The notes: generated by a model from the letters alone, not told the origin. DNA of 49,797 nt from Candidatus Gastranaerophilales bacterium (GCA_947594025.1 CANQDZ010000006.1:1-49797), one strand, 5' to 3'; shown: positions 10,075 to 19,964, counted from the stretch's first letter. Numbers and translations: made by a program.

Positions 10075-13000
10075 ATGCATTTAAAACAATTAGAAATTGA
10101 TAATTTTAAATCTTTCGCAAATAAGGTAGAAATACCGCTTTTGCCCGGATTTACAACGATTTCAGGTCCGAACGGTTCAGGAAAAAGCAACATAATTGAC
10201 AGTATTTTATTCGCATTAGGTTTAACGTCCGCAAGAGCTTTAAGGTCTGAACATGGTGTAAGCGACCTCATCACAACTCACAACAACAGAGGCGAAGCGT
10301 CCGTTAAAGTAATATTTGTCGTAAATGAAGAAACGGGAGAAGAATTAAGCGTTTTAAGACGTATTAAAAAATCAACTCAAGGCTATACGAGTTCTTACTA
10401 TATGAACGATAAGCCTGCAACATTATCTCAAATTCACCTTGAGCTTGAAAAATATAACGTTACCCCAAACGGATATAACGTTATTATGCAAGGTGATGTT
10501 GTTACAATCACAACTTGTTCTCCGGTTGAGAGACGTAAAATCATTGATGAAATTGCAGGAGTTGCGGATTTTGACAGAAAACTCGAGCTTGCGCAAGGGG
10601 AACTTGAAACGGTTGACCTTAGAGTAAATGAGGCAAATATTATATTAGATGAAGTTGACGCCAGAATGGAAGCTTTAAGTGCAGAAAGAGAAGTTGCTCT
10701 TAAATATGACAAACTTCGCAAAGAAAAAACAGAGCTTGAATCTCAGATAAATGTTGTAAAATATTTTGATACAAAACGTTCTCTTGATATGGTTCATCAA
10801 AACATTCTTGATGCCCAAAAAGAGAAAAAAGAAGCTGAAACATCAGTTGAAAAAACAAAAAAGATTTTAAGCATAAAACAAGAAGAATACGAAAAACTAT
10901 CTGACGAAGTTAAAGAAAAAGGCGAAGATAAACAACTTGAAGTCAAAAAACAGGCTGAAGAAAAAAAGGGTGAAATTGAACGTAAAACTATGGCAATTGA
11001 TCATAGTGACAAAGTTATATTAGATAACAAAAAAACAATTACAAATGCAAAAAGCGGTATCGAAAATTGTGAAGATATAATCCAAAAAACTCAGCAAAGT
11101 ATCGAAGAAAAAAATCTGAAAATCAAAGAACTGGAAGTTCTTCTTAACAATCAAAAAGATGAACTCAACACCGTTTTAAACGAAATGTCAGGTTTAGGAA
11201 AAACCGCAAATGAACACATTGAACATTTAAGAGCATTAAAGGGAACTCTCGATAAATTAAAGGATGAAGAAAATAATATTATAAAAGAAAAACTTCCCCT
11301 TGAAGGAAAATATAACAATCTTCAAAATGAATTAAATGATGTGAATGAAACTCTCGATAAATACAACAAAGATAACGCATCATTTTCTGATGATAAAGAC
11401 AAACTTGAACTTCAAATCTCAACTCTTAAAAAAGAACTTGATGACTGCAAAATCCTTCAACAATATGCTTTTGAAGAACTGGATAAAATAAAAAATAAAG
11501 TAAACGATACAGCCTACAATATCCGTCTTGCAAATACAAAAATTGCTCAAATGGAAGCAAAAAAACAGGCGTTTAAAGAATTTGGTCTGGGGGGCGGTGT
11601 CGATACCATTATGAGAAGCAGCCTAAAAGGTGTTCATGGCGCTCTGGCACAACTTATTGAAGTTGAAAGCGAATACACGGATGCTATTATGGCGGCTCTT
11701 GGAAATCGCGCAAGATTTGTTATTGTAGAAGATGAAAACGTTGCAACTCGCGCAATTGATATTTTAAAATCTTCAGGAAAAGACAGAGCAACATTTTTAC
11801 CTTTGAATAAAATGAAACCCGCCCCGAGCAGATTGTCTTTGCCTAAAGATAAAGGGGTTATTGATTTTGCAATAAACCTGCTTGATTTTGATGATAAATA
11901 CTTAAATTCATTATATTTTGCACTTGGTGAAACACTTGTTGTTGAGGACATGCAGGTTGCAAAAAAAATGATGGGTAAATATAGAATTGTTACCTTAGAG
12001 GGCGAAATATTCGAGAAATCAGGCGCCATTACGGGCGGTGCAAAAAGACAAGCAAATATCGCATTTGGTAAAGGCGAAGATAAAGAGCTTGAAAAATACA
12101 GAGCAAGACTGAAAGAATTTGAAGACGAACTTGATGCACTTGATAAAAAACAAAAACAGGTAAACCTAAGACTTGAAGAAATAAGGGAAAAATATTCTTC
12201 TGCAAATAACGAATATAACAGCGCAAAATTTGAACTTCAAAATCTTGAAAAAAATCACTCATCAATAGAAGAAAATATTACCAAGAAAACAGACAGAAGG
12301 AATGAAATTAAAAAAGAACTTTCAGAACTGGAAAAAAAGCTTGATAAATATGAAGAAAAGCATATGAATAAAAGCGAAGAAATTCTCAAACTTCAAGAAG
12401 AAATCGCCCAAACCGAAAGTCTTATTGATGAATCCGAGCTTGATAAATTAAAAGAAAAAACAAAAGTGTTTGAAGATAATATTAAAGAAACAAATTCTAA
12501 AATTACAAATACTCAAACGGAAATAGACAAAGAAAACAACAATATTAAATTCCAAAATACAATTATTGAACAAAGAGAAAAAGACATCCTAAAACTTACG
12601 GACGATAATAAATCCCTTGAAAATGACAAAATCAGATTTAAAGGCGAAATTGAAATTTTATCAAAAGATTTAGAAGTATTAAATGCGGAAATTGAGGAAC
12701 TCGGTAAAAATTTAATCGAACTTCAAACAAAAAGAGATAAAATGCGCGACGATTTGCTTGAAGATTCTAAAAACATCAATATTATGGAAAATAATATCGG
12801 TCTTATTCAAGAAAAACTTGAAAGCTATAAAGCAAGAAGACGCGAGTTAGAACCGCTTCATGAAATAGCGAGAGAAGATTTAATCTCTGCAGGAGTTGAA
12901 ATAGAAAAACTCGAACCCGTTGAAATTTCCGTTGAAGAAATTACAAATAAAATAGCAAGACTTCAAAAGAAAATGGATGATTTAGGCGACGTTAACATGA

Positions 13001-13584
13001 AAGCGCTCAAAGATTATGATGAAGTTTATGCACGTCAAAACGAATTAAGAGATAAAATTAAAACTCTTATTGACGAAAAGGCCGCAATATCAGAACGTAT
13101 GAAAGGATATGAGGCATTAAAGAAAGAAACATTCCTGAAAACATACAGAGGAATAAAAGAAAACTTTAAAGAAGTTTTCCAAGAACTTTCAGACGGCGAA
13201 GGAGATTTGGTTTTAGAAAATGAAGACAGTCCGTTTGAAGGCGGTTTAACATTTATTGCAACTATTGCGGACAAGAAAAAACAAAAACTTGCAGGGCTTT
13301 CAGGCGGTGAAAAATCACTTACCGCACTTGCTTTTGTATTTGCAATTCAAAGGCATATTCCTGCACCGTTCTATGCATTTGATGAAGTCGATATGCACCT
13401 TGACGCGGCAAATGATGAAAGACTTGCAAATATGATAAATAAATCTTCTAAAAATACGCAATTTGTAGTAATAAGCTTAAGAAAACCGATGATTGATTCA
13501 GCCGATCGTATGATAGGAGTTACGCAAAGAAAAGGAGGCATCACTAAAATAAGTGGTGTAAAATTAAAAGATGACCAGTGCTAA
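10075..13584 (+). CDS. smc: Chromosome partition protein SMC
   Basis: A 1169-aa condensin ATPase that dimerises through its hinge and compacts and segregates chromosomes with ScpAB. From ATG 10075: Walker A GPNGSGKSN at residues 31-39, long coiled coil to about 480, hinge (GGGVDTIMRSSLKGVHGALA to the GGA region near residue 660), second coiled coil, then the signature LSGGEKSLTA and Walker B FYAFDEVDMHLD. The FDEVDM form and the SLRKPMIDSADRMIGVT end are of the archaeal/cyanobacterial type rather than the Firmicute or proteobacterial type. The frame stays open upstream to 9973, but that region contains the -35 and -10 boxes, so the later start is preferred. scpA overlaps its 3' end by 14 bases. 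Confidence 0.97.
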   Translation: MHLKQLEIDNFKSFANKVEIPLLPGFTTISGPNGSGKSNIIDSILFALGLTSARALRSEHGVSDLITTHNNRGEASVKVIFVVNEETGEELSVLRRIKKSTQGYTSSYYMNDKPATLSQIHLELEKYNVTPNGYNVIMQGDVVTITTCSPVERRKIIDEIAGVADFDRKLELAQGELETVDLRVNEANIILDEVDARMEALSAEREVALKYDKLRKEKTELESQINVVKYFDTKRSLDMVHQNILDAQKEKKEAETSVEKTKKILSIKQEEYEKLSDEVKEKGEDKQLEVKKQAEEKKGEIERKTMAIDHSDKVILDNKKTITNAKSGIENCEDIIQKTQQSIEEKNLKIKELEVLLNNQKDELNTVLNEMSGLGKTANEHIEHLRALKGTLDKLKDEENNIIKEKLPLEGKYNNLQNELNDVNETLDKYNKDNASFSDDKDKLELQISTLKKELDDCKILQQYAFEELDKIKNKVNDTAYNIRLANTKIAQMEAKKQAFKEFGLGGGVDTIMRSSLKGVHGALAQLIEVESEYTDAIMAALGNRARFVIVEDENVATRAIDILKSSGKDRATFLPLNKMKPAPSRLSLPKDKGVIDFAINLLDFDDKYLNSLYFALGETLVVEDMQVAKKMMGKYRIVTLEGEIFEKSGAITGGAKRQANIAFGKGEDKELEKYRARLKEFEDELDALDKKQKQVNLRLEEIREKYSSANNEYNSAKFELQNLEKNHSSIEENITKKTDRRNEIKKELSELEKKLDKYEEKHMNKSEEILKLQEEIAQTESLIDESELDKLKEKTKVFEDNIKETNSKITNTQTEIDKENNNIKFQNTIIEQREKDILKLTDDNKSLENDKIRFKGEIEILSKDLEVLNAEIEELGKNLIELQTKRDKMRDDLLEDSKNINIMENNIGLIQEKLESYKARRRELEPLHEIAREDLISAGVEIEKLEPVEISVEEITNKIARLQKKMDDLGDVNMKALKDYDEVYARQNELRDKIKTLIDEKAAISERMKGYEALKKETFLKTYRGIKENFKEVFQELSDGEGDLVLENEDSPFEGGLTFIATIADKKKQKLAGLSGGEKSLTALAFVFAIQRHIPAPFYAFDEVDMHLDAANDERLANMINKSSKNTQFVVISLRKPMIDSADRMIGVTQRKGGITKISGVKLKDDQC

Positions 13585-14437
13585 TATAAACATAGATTTT
13601 TACGGTGAAAATAATGAACTTTTAAATGAAATAAGTTCATTAGACGGAAGCGTCAGTTTTAATTCAAATTCAAACTCGACGGATGCAATAGGCATTTTGG
13701 TTGAACTTGCCCGTCAGGGTAAAATTGACCCATGGAACATAGATGTAGTCGACGTTTATGATAAGTATACGGCTCATCTTGCAAAACTTAAGGCTCATAA
13801 CTTAAAACTTGCAGGCCGTGCAATTTTATTTGCATCTATCTTACTAAAATTAAAATCCAATATCTTAAAAGGCATAAATGTCTTAGATTTTGATATTGAC
13901 AATGATGATGAAGAATTTTTTGATGATGACTTTGAAGGCGGTTTTGAAGGCGAACAAATGAAAATGCCTGCAAATAATATCATCTCTTTTGAAGAAGTGC
14001 TTCAAAGAAGAACATCCACAAGGCTAAATCATTCAAGAAAAGTGACATTGAAAGACCTCATCCGTCATTTGGAATTTTATGAAGAACTTGAAAAGAAAAG
14101 AACTTTAAAGAACGCATTAGAAAAAACAAAAAGACGTATAAGAGACTATTCTAAAATGACTGCAACAGATATTAAAAATCTGGCTCATGAAGAATATATC
14201 GAAAGAATAGTTGAAAAAATGCGTCAAAATCTTGTGAAAATTTTGTCCCGCGAGGAAAAAATAGAGCTAAAAGAACTTTGTCTTTTAGGTTTTGACAGAG
14301 CATCAGCTTTTCTTGCGGCACAATTTTTATTTAAAGATGACAGAAATTACACTTTTGAACAAGATAAATTCTACGGTAAGTTTTACGTAAAAAAAGCAAC
14401 AAAAAAGGATGAGGAGCTTTTGGTAAATGCAAATTGA
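13571..14437 (+). CDS. scpA: Segregation and condensation protein A (kleisin)
   Basis: A 288-aa kleisin subunit that bridges the SMC heads. The N-terminal SMC-neck binding region reads IGILVELARQGKIDPWNIDV, close to cyanobacterial ScpA; RAILFASILLKLKSNIL follows. The middle is a low-complexity acidic linker (DDDEEFFDDDFEGG), and the C-terminal winged helix has REEKIELKELCLLGFDRASAFLAAQFLF. The start overlaps smc by 14 bases and there is no clear Shine-Dalgarno, so translational coupling is likely. Confidence 0.93.
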   Translation: MTSANINIDFYGENNELLNEISSLDGSVSFNSNSNSTDAIGILVELARQGKIDPWNIDVVDVYDKYTAHLAKLKAHNLKLAGRAILFASILLKLKSNILKGINVLDFDIDNDDEEFFDDDFEGGFEGEQMKMPANNIISFEEVLQRRTSTRLNHSRKVTLKDLIRHLEFYEELEKKRTLKNALEKTKRRIRDYSKMTATDIKNLAHEEYIERIVEKMRQNLVKILSREEKIELKELCLLGFDRASAFLAAQFLFKDDRNYTFEQDKFYGKFYVKKATKKDEELLVNAN

Positions 14438-14939
14438 AGAATTAAAACCAAAAGTTGAAGCCGCTTTATTTGTGACGGCAAGAGCAATGAAACCTATTGA
14501 AATTGCCGAGCTTTTAGAAGTTGATGAAGATTCTGTTCAAGAGGCGCTTCTTGAACTTATGTTTGATTATTCCTCAAGAGAAACGGCATTGGAAATTGAC
14601 GATGAAGACGGCTACATTATCCAAGTCCGTCAAGAACACTTAGACATAGTTGAAAAACTTTGTCCTATTGACCTTACGTCAGCAGTTTTAAAAACTCTTA
14701 CGGTTATTGCACTTAAAGAACCCATAAGACAAAGCGCCTTAAAAGAATTAAGGTCAAACGCATACGAACATGTTGCGGAACTTGTTGAAAAAGGACTTGT
14801 TGCAAAAACACGTGACAGAAACGGACGCTCTTTCAACCTTAAAACAACCCCTAAATTTGCGGAATACTTCAAGCTTAAAGGGGATGCCAAAACCCTTGCA
14901 AAATATTTGGACAGCAATGAACAACTAAAAAATCTCTAA
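14427..14939 (+). CDS. scpB: Segregation and condensation protein B
   Basis: A 170-aa protein made of two winged helices, which as a dimer binds the ScpA linker in the condensin complex. The start MQIEELKPKVEAALFVTARAM and the conserved LKTLTVIALKEPIRQSALKELR and LVEKGLV segments identify it. It overlaps scpA by 11 bases, completing an smc-scpA-scpB operon, an arrangement not universal among bacteria. It ends one base before the convergent aldolase gene, with no visible terminator. Confidence 0.93.
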   Translation: MQIEELKPKVEAALFVTARAMKPIEIAELLEVDEDSVQEALLELMFDYSSRETALEIDDEDGYIIQVRQEHLDIVEKLCPIDLTSAVLKTLTVIALKEPIRQSALKELRSNAYEHVAELVEKGLVAKTRDRNGRSFNLKTTPKFAEYFKLKGDAKTLAKYLDSNEQLKNL

Positions 14940-14940
14940 T

Positions 14941-15540
14941 CTATTTTGTTTTTTCAATTGCAAGTTTAGTTGTTTCAACTATTTCTTTGTAGGTTTTATT
15001 TTTATATAGTTTTCTGCCCAGTGCAACTGCTGATGCACCGCAATCCAGATAATCTTTGATATCTTCAATATCAACAGAACCGGAGGGCATTACGTTTAAG
15101 AACTTCATCGGTCTTAAAAGGTCTTCAATATAGGTTTTTCCGCCTAAATCTTTAATCGGATATATTTTGATTAAAGGTATTCTTGCTTTCCAAGCATTAT
15201 AAGCCTCGTTTGGTGTTGTTGCAGTTAAAATCAAGGGAACTTTGCATCCTGATGACAGTTTAACCAAGTTCATCTGTAAAATTGGCGAAACCAAAACCTT
15301 AGCGCCTGCCTCAATTGCTTGTTGTGCTTGAATTGAAGTAATTATGCCTCCTGCTGCAACTGATATATCAGGGTTATTTTGAGCAATCTCTTTAACCGCT
15401 TCAATATTTGCGTTCATTTCGATAATTTTTAAACCTGCTTCTATATAAGCATTTGCAACTTCTATAGCTCTTTTTGTATCGTCAGCTCTAACAACTCCAA
15501 AAATTTTATTTGTTGTGATTTCTTTAATTACATTTTTCAT
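14941..15540 (-). CDS. KDPG/KHG aldolase family protein
   Basis: A 199-aa class I aldolase of the Eda family, which cleaves 2-keto-3-deoxy-6-phosphogluconate or 4-hydroxy-2-oxoglutarate to pyruvate plus an aldehyde. Family landmarks are IFGVVRADD, an EMNANIEAV helix in place of the usual EVTxRT, VAAGGIITS, KVLVSPILQ, the Schiff-base Lys region LIKIYPIKDLGG (usually KFFPA) and MPSGSVDIEDI. The several departures from the classic motifs leave the substrate open. I start at ATG 15540 rather than 15582 because a TATAGT box ends six bases before it. No 6-phosphogluconate dehydratase gene is in the window. Confidence 0.78.
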   Translation of the reverse strand: MKNVIKEITTNKIFGVVRADDTKRAIEVANAYIEAGLKIIEMNANIEAVKEIAQNNPDISVAAGGIITSIQAQQAIEAGAKVLVSPILQMNLVKLSSGCKVPLILTATTPNEAYNAWKARIPLIKIYPIKDLGGKTYIEDLLRPMKFLNVMPSGSVDIEDIKDYLDCGASAVALGRKLYKNKTYKEIVETTKLAIEKTK

Positions 15541-15552
15541 ATTTTTACTATA
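15541..15552 (-). promoter_or_regulatory. Leaderless promoter of the aldolase
   Basis: Minus-strand TATAGT (15552-15547), six bases (AAAAAT), then ATG at 15540: +1 falls on the start codon. Confidence 0.5.
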
Positions 15553-15645
15553 CCTTATCCCTACAATTATTATACATAACAAATATTATTTGAGTAAATG
15601 AATTTTGAAATTTTAGTCTTATTTTTGTAAAATGGGTTTTTTGGT

Positions 15646-15664
15646 GTACAATATGTACTATAAT
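15646..15664 (+). promoter_or_regulatory. kdsD promoter region with a perfect palindrome
   Basis: TATAAT at 15659-15664 lies upstream of a GAGGAAA Shine-Dalgarno and ATG 15685. Directly before the -10 box is GTACAATATGTAC (15646-15658), 5-bp arms around ATA, in the position of a repressor operator. No good -35 box was seen. Confidence 0.4.
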
Positions 15665-15684
15665 TATCTGAGGAAATTGGATTT

Positions 15685-16659
15685 ATGATGACTGTAAATG
15701 ATGTTTTATCAAGCGCAAAAGAAGTTTTTGAAATTGAAGCAAATTCTATTATGAGGCTTGTAAACAGACTTGATGAAAACTATGAAAAAGCAATAGAGAT
15801 TTTATATAATTCAAAAGGTAAAGTTGTTGTGACAGGCATGGGAAAATCGGGTCTTGTCGGCAGAAAAATTGCTTCCACTTTTTGTTCTACAGGTACTCCC
15901 GCAGTGTTTTTGCATCCTGCAGAAAGCACCCACGGCGATTCCGGAATTATAAGCAGAGGGGATGTTATTATTGCTATTTCAAACAGCGGTGAAACAGGCG
16001 AACTTTTAAATCTTCTTCCTTTGCTTCATCGTTTTAACGTTCCGATTATCGCAATGACGGGAAACAAAAATTCCACTCTCAGCAGAATGGCAAACGTGAC
16101 TTTAGATATATCCGTTGAAAAAGAAGCATGCCCTTTAGGCAAAGCACCTACTGCAAGCACAACGGCAACTTTGGCTATGGGAGATGCGATTGCTGTTTGT
16201 CTTCTTAAAAAACGAGGTTTTACGACGGAAGACTTTTTAATGTATCATCCCTCCGGAACACTCGGAAAAGGTATTTTATATTCAGTAAACGACCTTATGA
16301 TTAAAGGGGAGGGCTTGCCTTTAATTTCTGAAACTACAGAATTTAAAGAAGCATTGAATACAATTAGCGAGAAAAAACTGGGTACTGCTTTGATTACGGA
16401 TAATAACGGCATATTAAAAGGTGTTTTAACAGACGGTGACATAAGAAGAATTCTGATTAAATATGACAATGTTTCAAGTTTAAAACTTCAAGATGTTATG
16501 ACTAAAAACCCAAAAACAATAGGCAAAGATGAATTATGTGCAAAAGCGTTATCCGTTATGGAAAAATACAGTATAACATCTCTTGCGGTTGTCGATGAAA
16601 AACAAGTGCCTATCGGTATTATTCATATTCATGACTTGTTGAAAGCAGGTGTTGCGTGA
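15685..16659 (+). CDS. kdsD: D-arabinose 5-phosphate isomerase (KDO pathway)
   Basis: KdsD turns ribulose-5-phosphate into arabinose-5-phosphate, the first committed precursor of KDO for LPS. At 324 aa the architecture is canonical: a SIS sugar-isomerase domain (GMGKSGLVGRKIASTFCSTG, HPAESTHGDSG, SNSGETGELLNL) followed by two CBS domains (from about residue 205, with DLMIKG and VMTKNPKTIG). The active-site His after PLGKAPTASTTATLAMGDA and the FLMYHPSGTLGK motif are present. ATG 15685 is used; an ATG three bases later is equally possible. It overlaps kdsC by four bases. Confidence 0.95.
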   Translation: MMTVNDVLSSAKEVFEIEANSIMRLVNRLDENYEKAIEILYNSKGKVVVTGMGKSGLVGRKIASTFCSTGTPAVFLHPAESTHGDSGIISRGDVIIAISNSGETGELLNLLPLLHRFNVPIIAMTGNKNSTLSRMANVTLDISVEKEACPLGKAPTASTTATLAMGDAIAVCLLKKRGFTTEDFLMYHPSGTLGKGILYSVNDLMIKGEGLPLISETTEFKEALNTISEKKLGTALITDNNGILKGVLTDGDIRRILIKYDNVSSLKLQDVMTKNPKTIGKDELCAKALSVMEKYSITSLAVVDEKQVPIGIIHIHDLLKAGVA

Positions 16660-17198
16660 ACTTAAATTTAAAGAATAAAGCAAGTAAAATAAAGCTTGTT
16701 GCCTTTGATGTTGACGGGGTTATGACAGACGGCTCTTTAACCTTTGACGAGGAAGGAAAAGAATATAAAACCTATAATGCAAAAGACGGTCAAGGGATTG
16801 TGATGCTTAATCGTGCAGGCTTTAAAACGGCAATTATTACTGCAAGAGATAATCAAACCGTTATGGTTAGAGCAAAAATTTTAAATATAACAAGAGTTTT
16901 TTACGGCACAAAAAATAAGTCGCTTGCCTTTGATGAACTTATGAAAGAGTTTAATTTAAAAGAGGATGAAATTGCATACATGGGAGATGACCTTCCTGAT
17001 ATTTGTGTTTTAAAAAGAGCAGGCTTATCATCTTGTCCGAATGACGCAGTTGACGAAGTTAAAAAAGCGGCTCATTTTATATCAGCTAAAAATGGCGGAC
17101 GAGGCGCAGTCAGAGAACTTTGCGATTTAATTTTAAAAGCAAATAATGTTTCTTTTGAAAGTGTCTCAACTTCAAAATCTAACTTAGTCCGCAATTGA
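16656..17198 (+). CDS. kdsC: KDO 8-phosphate phosphatase
   Basis: A 180-aa capless HAD phosphatase that removes phosphate from KDO-8-phosphate, just after the KdsA step. Motif I is [12 protein letters not shown] with both catalytic Asp, then the KDGQGIVML helix, ITARDN (motif II), the Lys of [10 protein letters not shown] (motif III) and MGDDLPD (motif IV). The GTG start overlaps the kdsD stop as GTGA, so the two are translationally coupled. Its 3' end overlaps convergent rfbA by 15 bases. A second, more diverged paralogue sits at 31587-32072. Confidence 0.93.
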   Translation: MNLNLKNKASKIKLVAFDVDGVMTDGSLTFDEEGKEYKTYNAKDGQGIVMLNRAGFKTAIITARDNQTVMVRAKILNITRVFYGTKNKSLAFDELMKEFNLKEDEIAYMGDDLPDICVLKRAGLSSCPNDAVDEVKKAAHFISAKNGGRGAVRELCDLILKANNVSFESVSTSKSNLVRN

Positions 17199-18047
17199 TT
17201 TTAGGTACTCGCCGTATTCGTTTTTGTCGTATTTTTTAGATAAGTCAAGCAATTGGTCTTTATTTATATAGCCCATTTTGTATGCCGTTTCTTCAATACT
17301 TGCAATTTTTGTGCCTGTATTTAATTCCATTGATTGAATAAAGTTGCTTGCTTGAAGAAGACTTTGATGTGTTCCTGTATCAAGCCAAGCAAAACCTCTA
17401 TCTAATATTTCAACATTCAAACTGCCTTTCTTAAGATATATATTATTCAAATCCGTAATTTCCAACTCCCCTCTTTTGGAAGGGTGAAGTTCTTTTGCGT
17501 ACCGAACTACGTTATTGTCATAAAAATAAAGTCCGGTGACCGCATATTTAGATTTTGGATTTTGCGGTTTTTCTTCAATTGAAATCGCTTTTTTATTTTT
17601 GTCAAATTCTACAACCCCAAATCTTTGAGGGTCTTTTACCATATATCCGAATACCGTTGCGCCATTTAGATTTTTAATTACGTTTTGCAATTTAGTTGAA
17701 AATTCCGGTCCATGGAAGATGTTATCCCCTAAAATTAGGGCAACGGACTCATCTTCAATAAATTCTTCACCAATAATAAAGCTTTCAGCAATTCCTCTTG
17801 GTACAAATTGAATTGCGTATTCAATTTTGACACCGATTTGTGAGCCGTCGCCTAAAAGCTTTCTAAAATTATCATAATCGTCAGGATTTGTGATAATTAA
17901 AATTTCTTTAACACCTGCCAAAAGCAAGGTTGTCAAAGGATAATAAATCATCGGTTTATCGTAAACCGGAAGCAGAATTTTAGAGATAGGAAGACTTGCC
18001 GGATATAATCTTGTTCCTGCTCCGCCTGCCAGAATTATTCCTTTCAT
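17184..18047 (-). CDS. rfbA: Glucose-1-phosphate thymidylyltransferase
   Basis: RmlA/RfbA joins dTTP and glucose-1-phosphate to dTDP-glucose, the first step to dTDP-rhamnose and related cell-surface sugars. The 287-aa length is normal. Signatures: [12 protein letters not shown] nucleotide-binding loop, [20 protein letters not shown] with the metal-binding Asp, VVEFD and [20 protein letters not shown], and [14 protein letters not shown] near the C-terminus. The usual rfbB, C and D partners are not in the window. It starts 21 bases after recA with a good Shine-Dalgarno (GGAAAGGAAG), so it is probably cotranscribed with recA, an unusual pairing. Confidence 0.94.
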   Translation of the reverse strand: MKGIILAGGAGTRLYPASLPISKILLPVYDKPMIYYPLTTLLLAGVKEILIITNPDDYDNFRKLLGDGSQIGVKIEYAIQFVPRGIAESFIIGEEFIEDESVALILGDNIFHGPEFSTKLQNVIKNLNGATVFGYMVKDPQRFGVVEFDKNKKAISIEEKPQNPKSKYAVTGLYFYDNNVVRYAKELHPSKRGELEITDLNNIYLKKGSLNVEILDRGFAWLDTGTHQSLLQASNFIQSMELNTGTKIASIEETAYKMGYINKDQLLDLSKKYDKNEYGEYLKSIAD

Positions 18048-18068
18048 CTTATCTTCCTTTCCTATTTA

Positions 18069-19088
18069 TTAATCTTTTTGTGCAAGTTTTTCTCTAACTT
18101 TATCTTCAATTTCTTTTAGAAGTTCAGGGTCATTTTCTAAAACTTCTTTTGATTTATCTCTGCCTTGTCCGAGTTTTTCATCGTTATAGCTAAACCAAGC
18201 ACCTGCTTTTTTAATTACATCAAGGTTTACCGCAACATCAAGTATGTTTCCGATTTTGCTTATGCCTTTTCCGTATATAATGTCAAATTCTGCTACCCTA
18301 AAAGGTGGTGCTACTTTGTTTTTAACAACTTTTACTTTAACACGGTTTCCGTATTCTTCGCCGTCTTTTTTAAGAGTTTCAATTCTTCTGATGTCAAGTC
18401 TTACAGAGGCATAATATTTTAAGGCGTTACCCCCTGTAGTTGTTTCGGGGTTACCGTACATAACGCCGATTTTTTGTCTTAGTTGGTTTATGAAAATAAC
18501 GGTTGTGTTTGTTTTTGAAACAACACCCGTAAGTTTTCTAAGTCCTTTAGACATAAGTCTTGCTTGAAGTCCCATTTGTTGTTCATCCATTGCACCTTCG
18601 ATTTCCGCCTTAGGGACAAGGGCTGCGACTGAATCGACTACAACAACGTCAATTGCGCCTGAACGTACAAGTTCTTCGGTAATATCGAGGGCTTGTTCAC
18701 CTGTATCGGGCTGTGAAATCAAAAGAGAATCTATGTCAACTCCTAAATTTTTAGCATATTCCGGGTCAAGAGCATGTTCGGCATCAATATATGCCGCAAT
18801 TCCGCCTTTTTTTTGGCATTCTGCGACAATATGCTGGGCAAGCGTTGTTTTACCTGAGGCTTCAGGTCCGTATACTTCTATTATTCTGCCTCGCGGGATA
18901 CCGCCTATACCGAGTGCAAGGTCAAGCGCCATGGCACCGGTTGGAATAAAATCAACATTTACTGATGATTTATCGCCAAGTCTCATTATTGAGCCTTTTC
19001 CAAAATCTTTTTCTATCTTATCAAGTGCCATTTTTAAGGCTTTGTCTTTACCTTGTGAAATTTCGTCTTTTTCTTTTGTTTCAGCCAT
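18069..19088 (-). CDS. recA: Recombinase A
   Basis: RecA forms filaments on single-stranded DNA, promotes strand exchange and triggers the SOS response. The 339-aa sequence has Walker [10 protein letters not shown], the [18 protein letters not shown] Walker B region, loop L1 near [17 protein letters not shown], and the highly conserved [26 protein letters not shown] loop L2. The acidic tail is short. A strong Shine-Dalgarno (AGAGGGGG) precedes the ATG. The 48-base gap to divergent kdsA must hold both promoters. I see no recognisable LexA box there. Confidence 0.99.
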   Translation of the reverse strand: MAETKEKDEISQGKDKALKMALDKIEKDFGKGSIMRLGDKSSVNVDFIPTGAMALDLALGIGGIPRGRIIEVYGPEASGKTTLAQHIVAECQKKGGIAAYIDAEHALDPEYAKNLGVDIDSLLISQPDTGEQALDITEELVRSGAIDVVVVDSVAALVPKAEIEGAMDEQQMGLQARLMSKGLRKLTGVVSKTNTTVIFINQLRQKIGVMYGNPETTTGGNALKYYASVRLDIRRIETLKKDGEEYGNRVKVKVVKNKVAPPFRVAEFDIIYGKGISKIGNILDVAVNLDVIKKAGAWFSYNDEKLGQGRDKSKEVLENDPELLKEIEDKVREKLAQKD

Positions 19089-19123
19089 ATTTCCCCCTCT
19101 TGTACTGTCCGATTATTTTATTA

Positions 19124-19129
19124 TATAAT
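19124..19129 (+). promoter_or_regulatory. Near-leaderless promoter of kdsA
   Basis: TATAAT followed by seven bases and ATG 19137, so transcription would start within one base of the start codon. It shares the short intergenic gap with divergent recA. Confidence 0.55.
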
Positions 19130-19136
19130 AAATCCT

Positions 19137-19949
19137 ATGAAAAGTATATTACTTAATAATTTTGAGATAGGTAACGATAAACTGACAATTTTGGCAGGTC
19201 CTTGCGCAATAGAATCAGAAGAAATAGTCATGGAAACTGCTAAAAAATTAAAAGAAATTACATCTAAGCTTGGCATAAACTATGTTTTTAAAGCAAGTTA
19301 CGATAAGGCAAACAGATCTTCCGTAAATTCTTACAGAGGCTTGGGTATTGAAAAAGGTCTTGAAATTTTAGCGAATGTAAAAAAAGAATTTAATTTACCT
19401 ATTGTGACCGATGTTCATCAGGTTCAAGAGGTTGAAAAAGCTGCACAAGTTGCAGATATTATACAAATCCCCGCTTTTTTATGCAGACAAACAGATATCG
19501 TGCTTGAAGCGGCTAAAACAGGTAAAATCGTAAACATTAAAAAAGGACAATTTTTGGCTCCGGAACAGGTTAAACCGCTTATTGAAAAAGTTAAATCACA
19601 AGGAAATGACAATATTTTAATTACAGAGCGCGGAACAACATTTGGCTACAATAATTTGGTTGTCGATATGAGAGGAATTAAAATTGTTCAAGACCTGGGC
19701 TATCCTGTTGTATTTGATGCAACCCATTCTGTTCAATTGCCGGGAGAAAAGGGTGAAAGCTCGGGCGGAGACAGAAGATTTGTTCCCTTGCTTGCAAAAT
19801 CAGCAATTGCGGCAGGTGTTAAATGTTTATTTTTTGAAATTCATCCAAACCCTGATTGCGCCAAATGTGACGGCGATAATATGCTTCCGTTAGATGAAGC
19901 GGAAGGCGTTTTTGATATTTGTAATAAGATTTTCAAGCTTGTTTTATAA
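19137..19949 (+). CDS. kdsA: KDO 8-phosphate synthase
   Basis: KdsA condenses arabinose-5-phosphate with phosphoenolpyruvate to KDO-8-phosphate. The 270-aa TIM-barrel protein shows LAGPCAIESEE, FKASYDKANRSS, the long GLEIL helix, IPAFLCRQTD, VNIKKGQFLAPEQ, ERGTTFGYNNLVVDMR, DATHSVQLPG and FFEIHPNPDCAKCDG. It falls between kdsD (substrate) and kdsC (product) in the pathway, and all three lie within 4.3 kb, though split by recA-rfbA on the other strand. No Shine-Dalgarno; the mRNA looks leaderless. Confidence 0.97.
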   Translation: MKSILLNNFEIGNDKLTILAGPCAIESEEIVMETAKKLKEITSKLGINYVFKASYDKANRSSVNSYRGLGIEKGLEILANVKKEFNLPIVTDVHQVQEVEKAAQVADIIQIPAFLCRQTDIVLEAAKTGKIVNIKKGQFLAPEQVKPLIEKVKSQGNDNILITERGTTFGYNNLVVDMRGIKIVQDLGYPVVFDATHSVQLPGEKGESSGGDRRFVPLLAKSAIAAGVKCLFFEIHPNPDCAKCDGDNMLPLDEAEGVFDICNKIFKLVL

Positions 19950-19964
19950 TTAACAAATTTACGG

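Noticed and set aside
18733-19128. 131-residue frame on the plus strand opposite recA
   Set aside because: It lies antisense in the conserved recA coding sequence, with composition expected of a shadow frame and no ribosome site of note.
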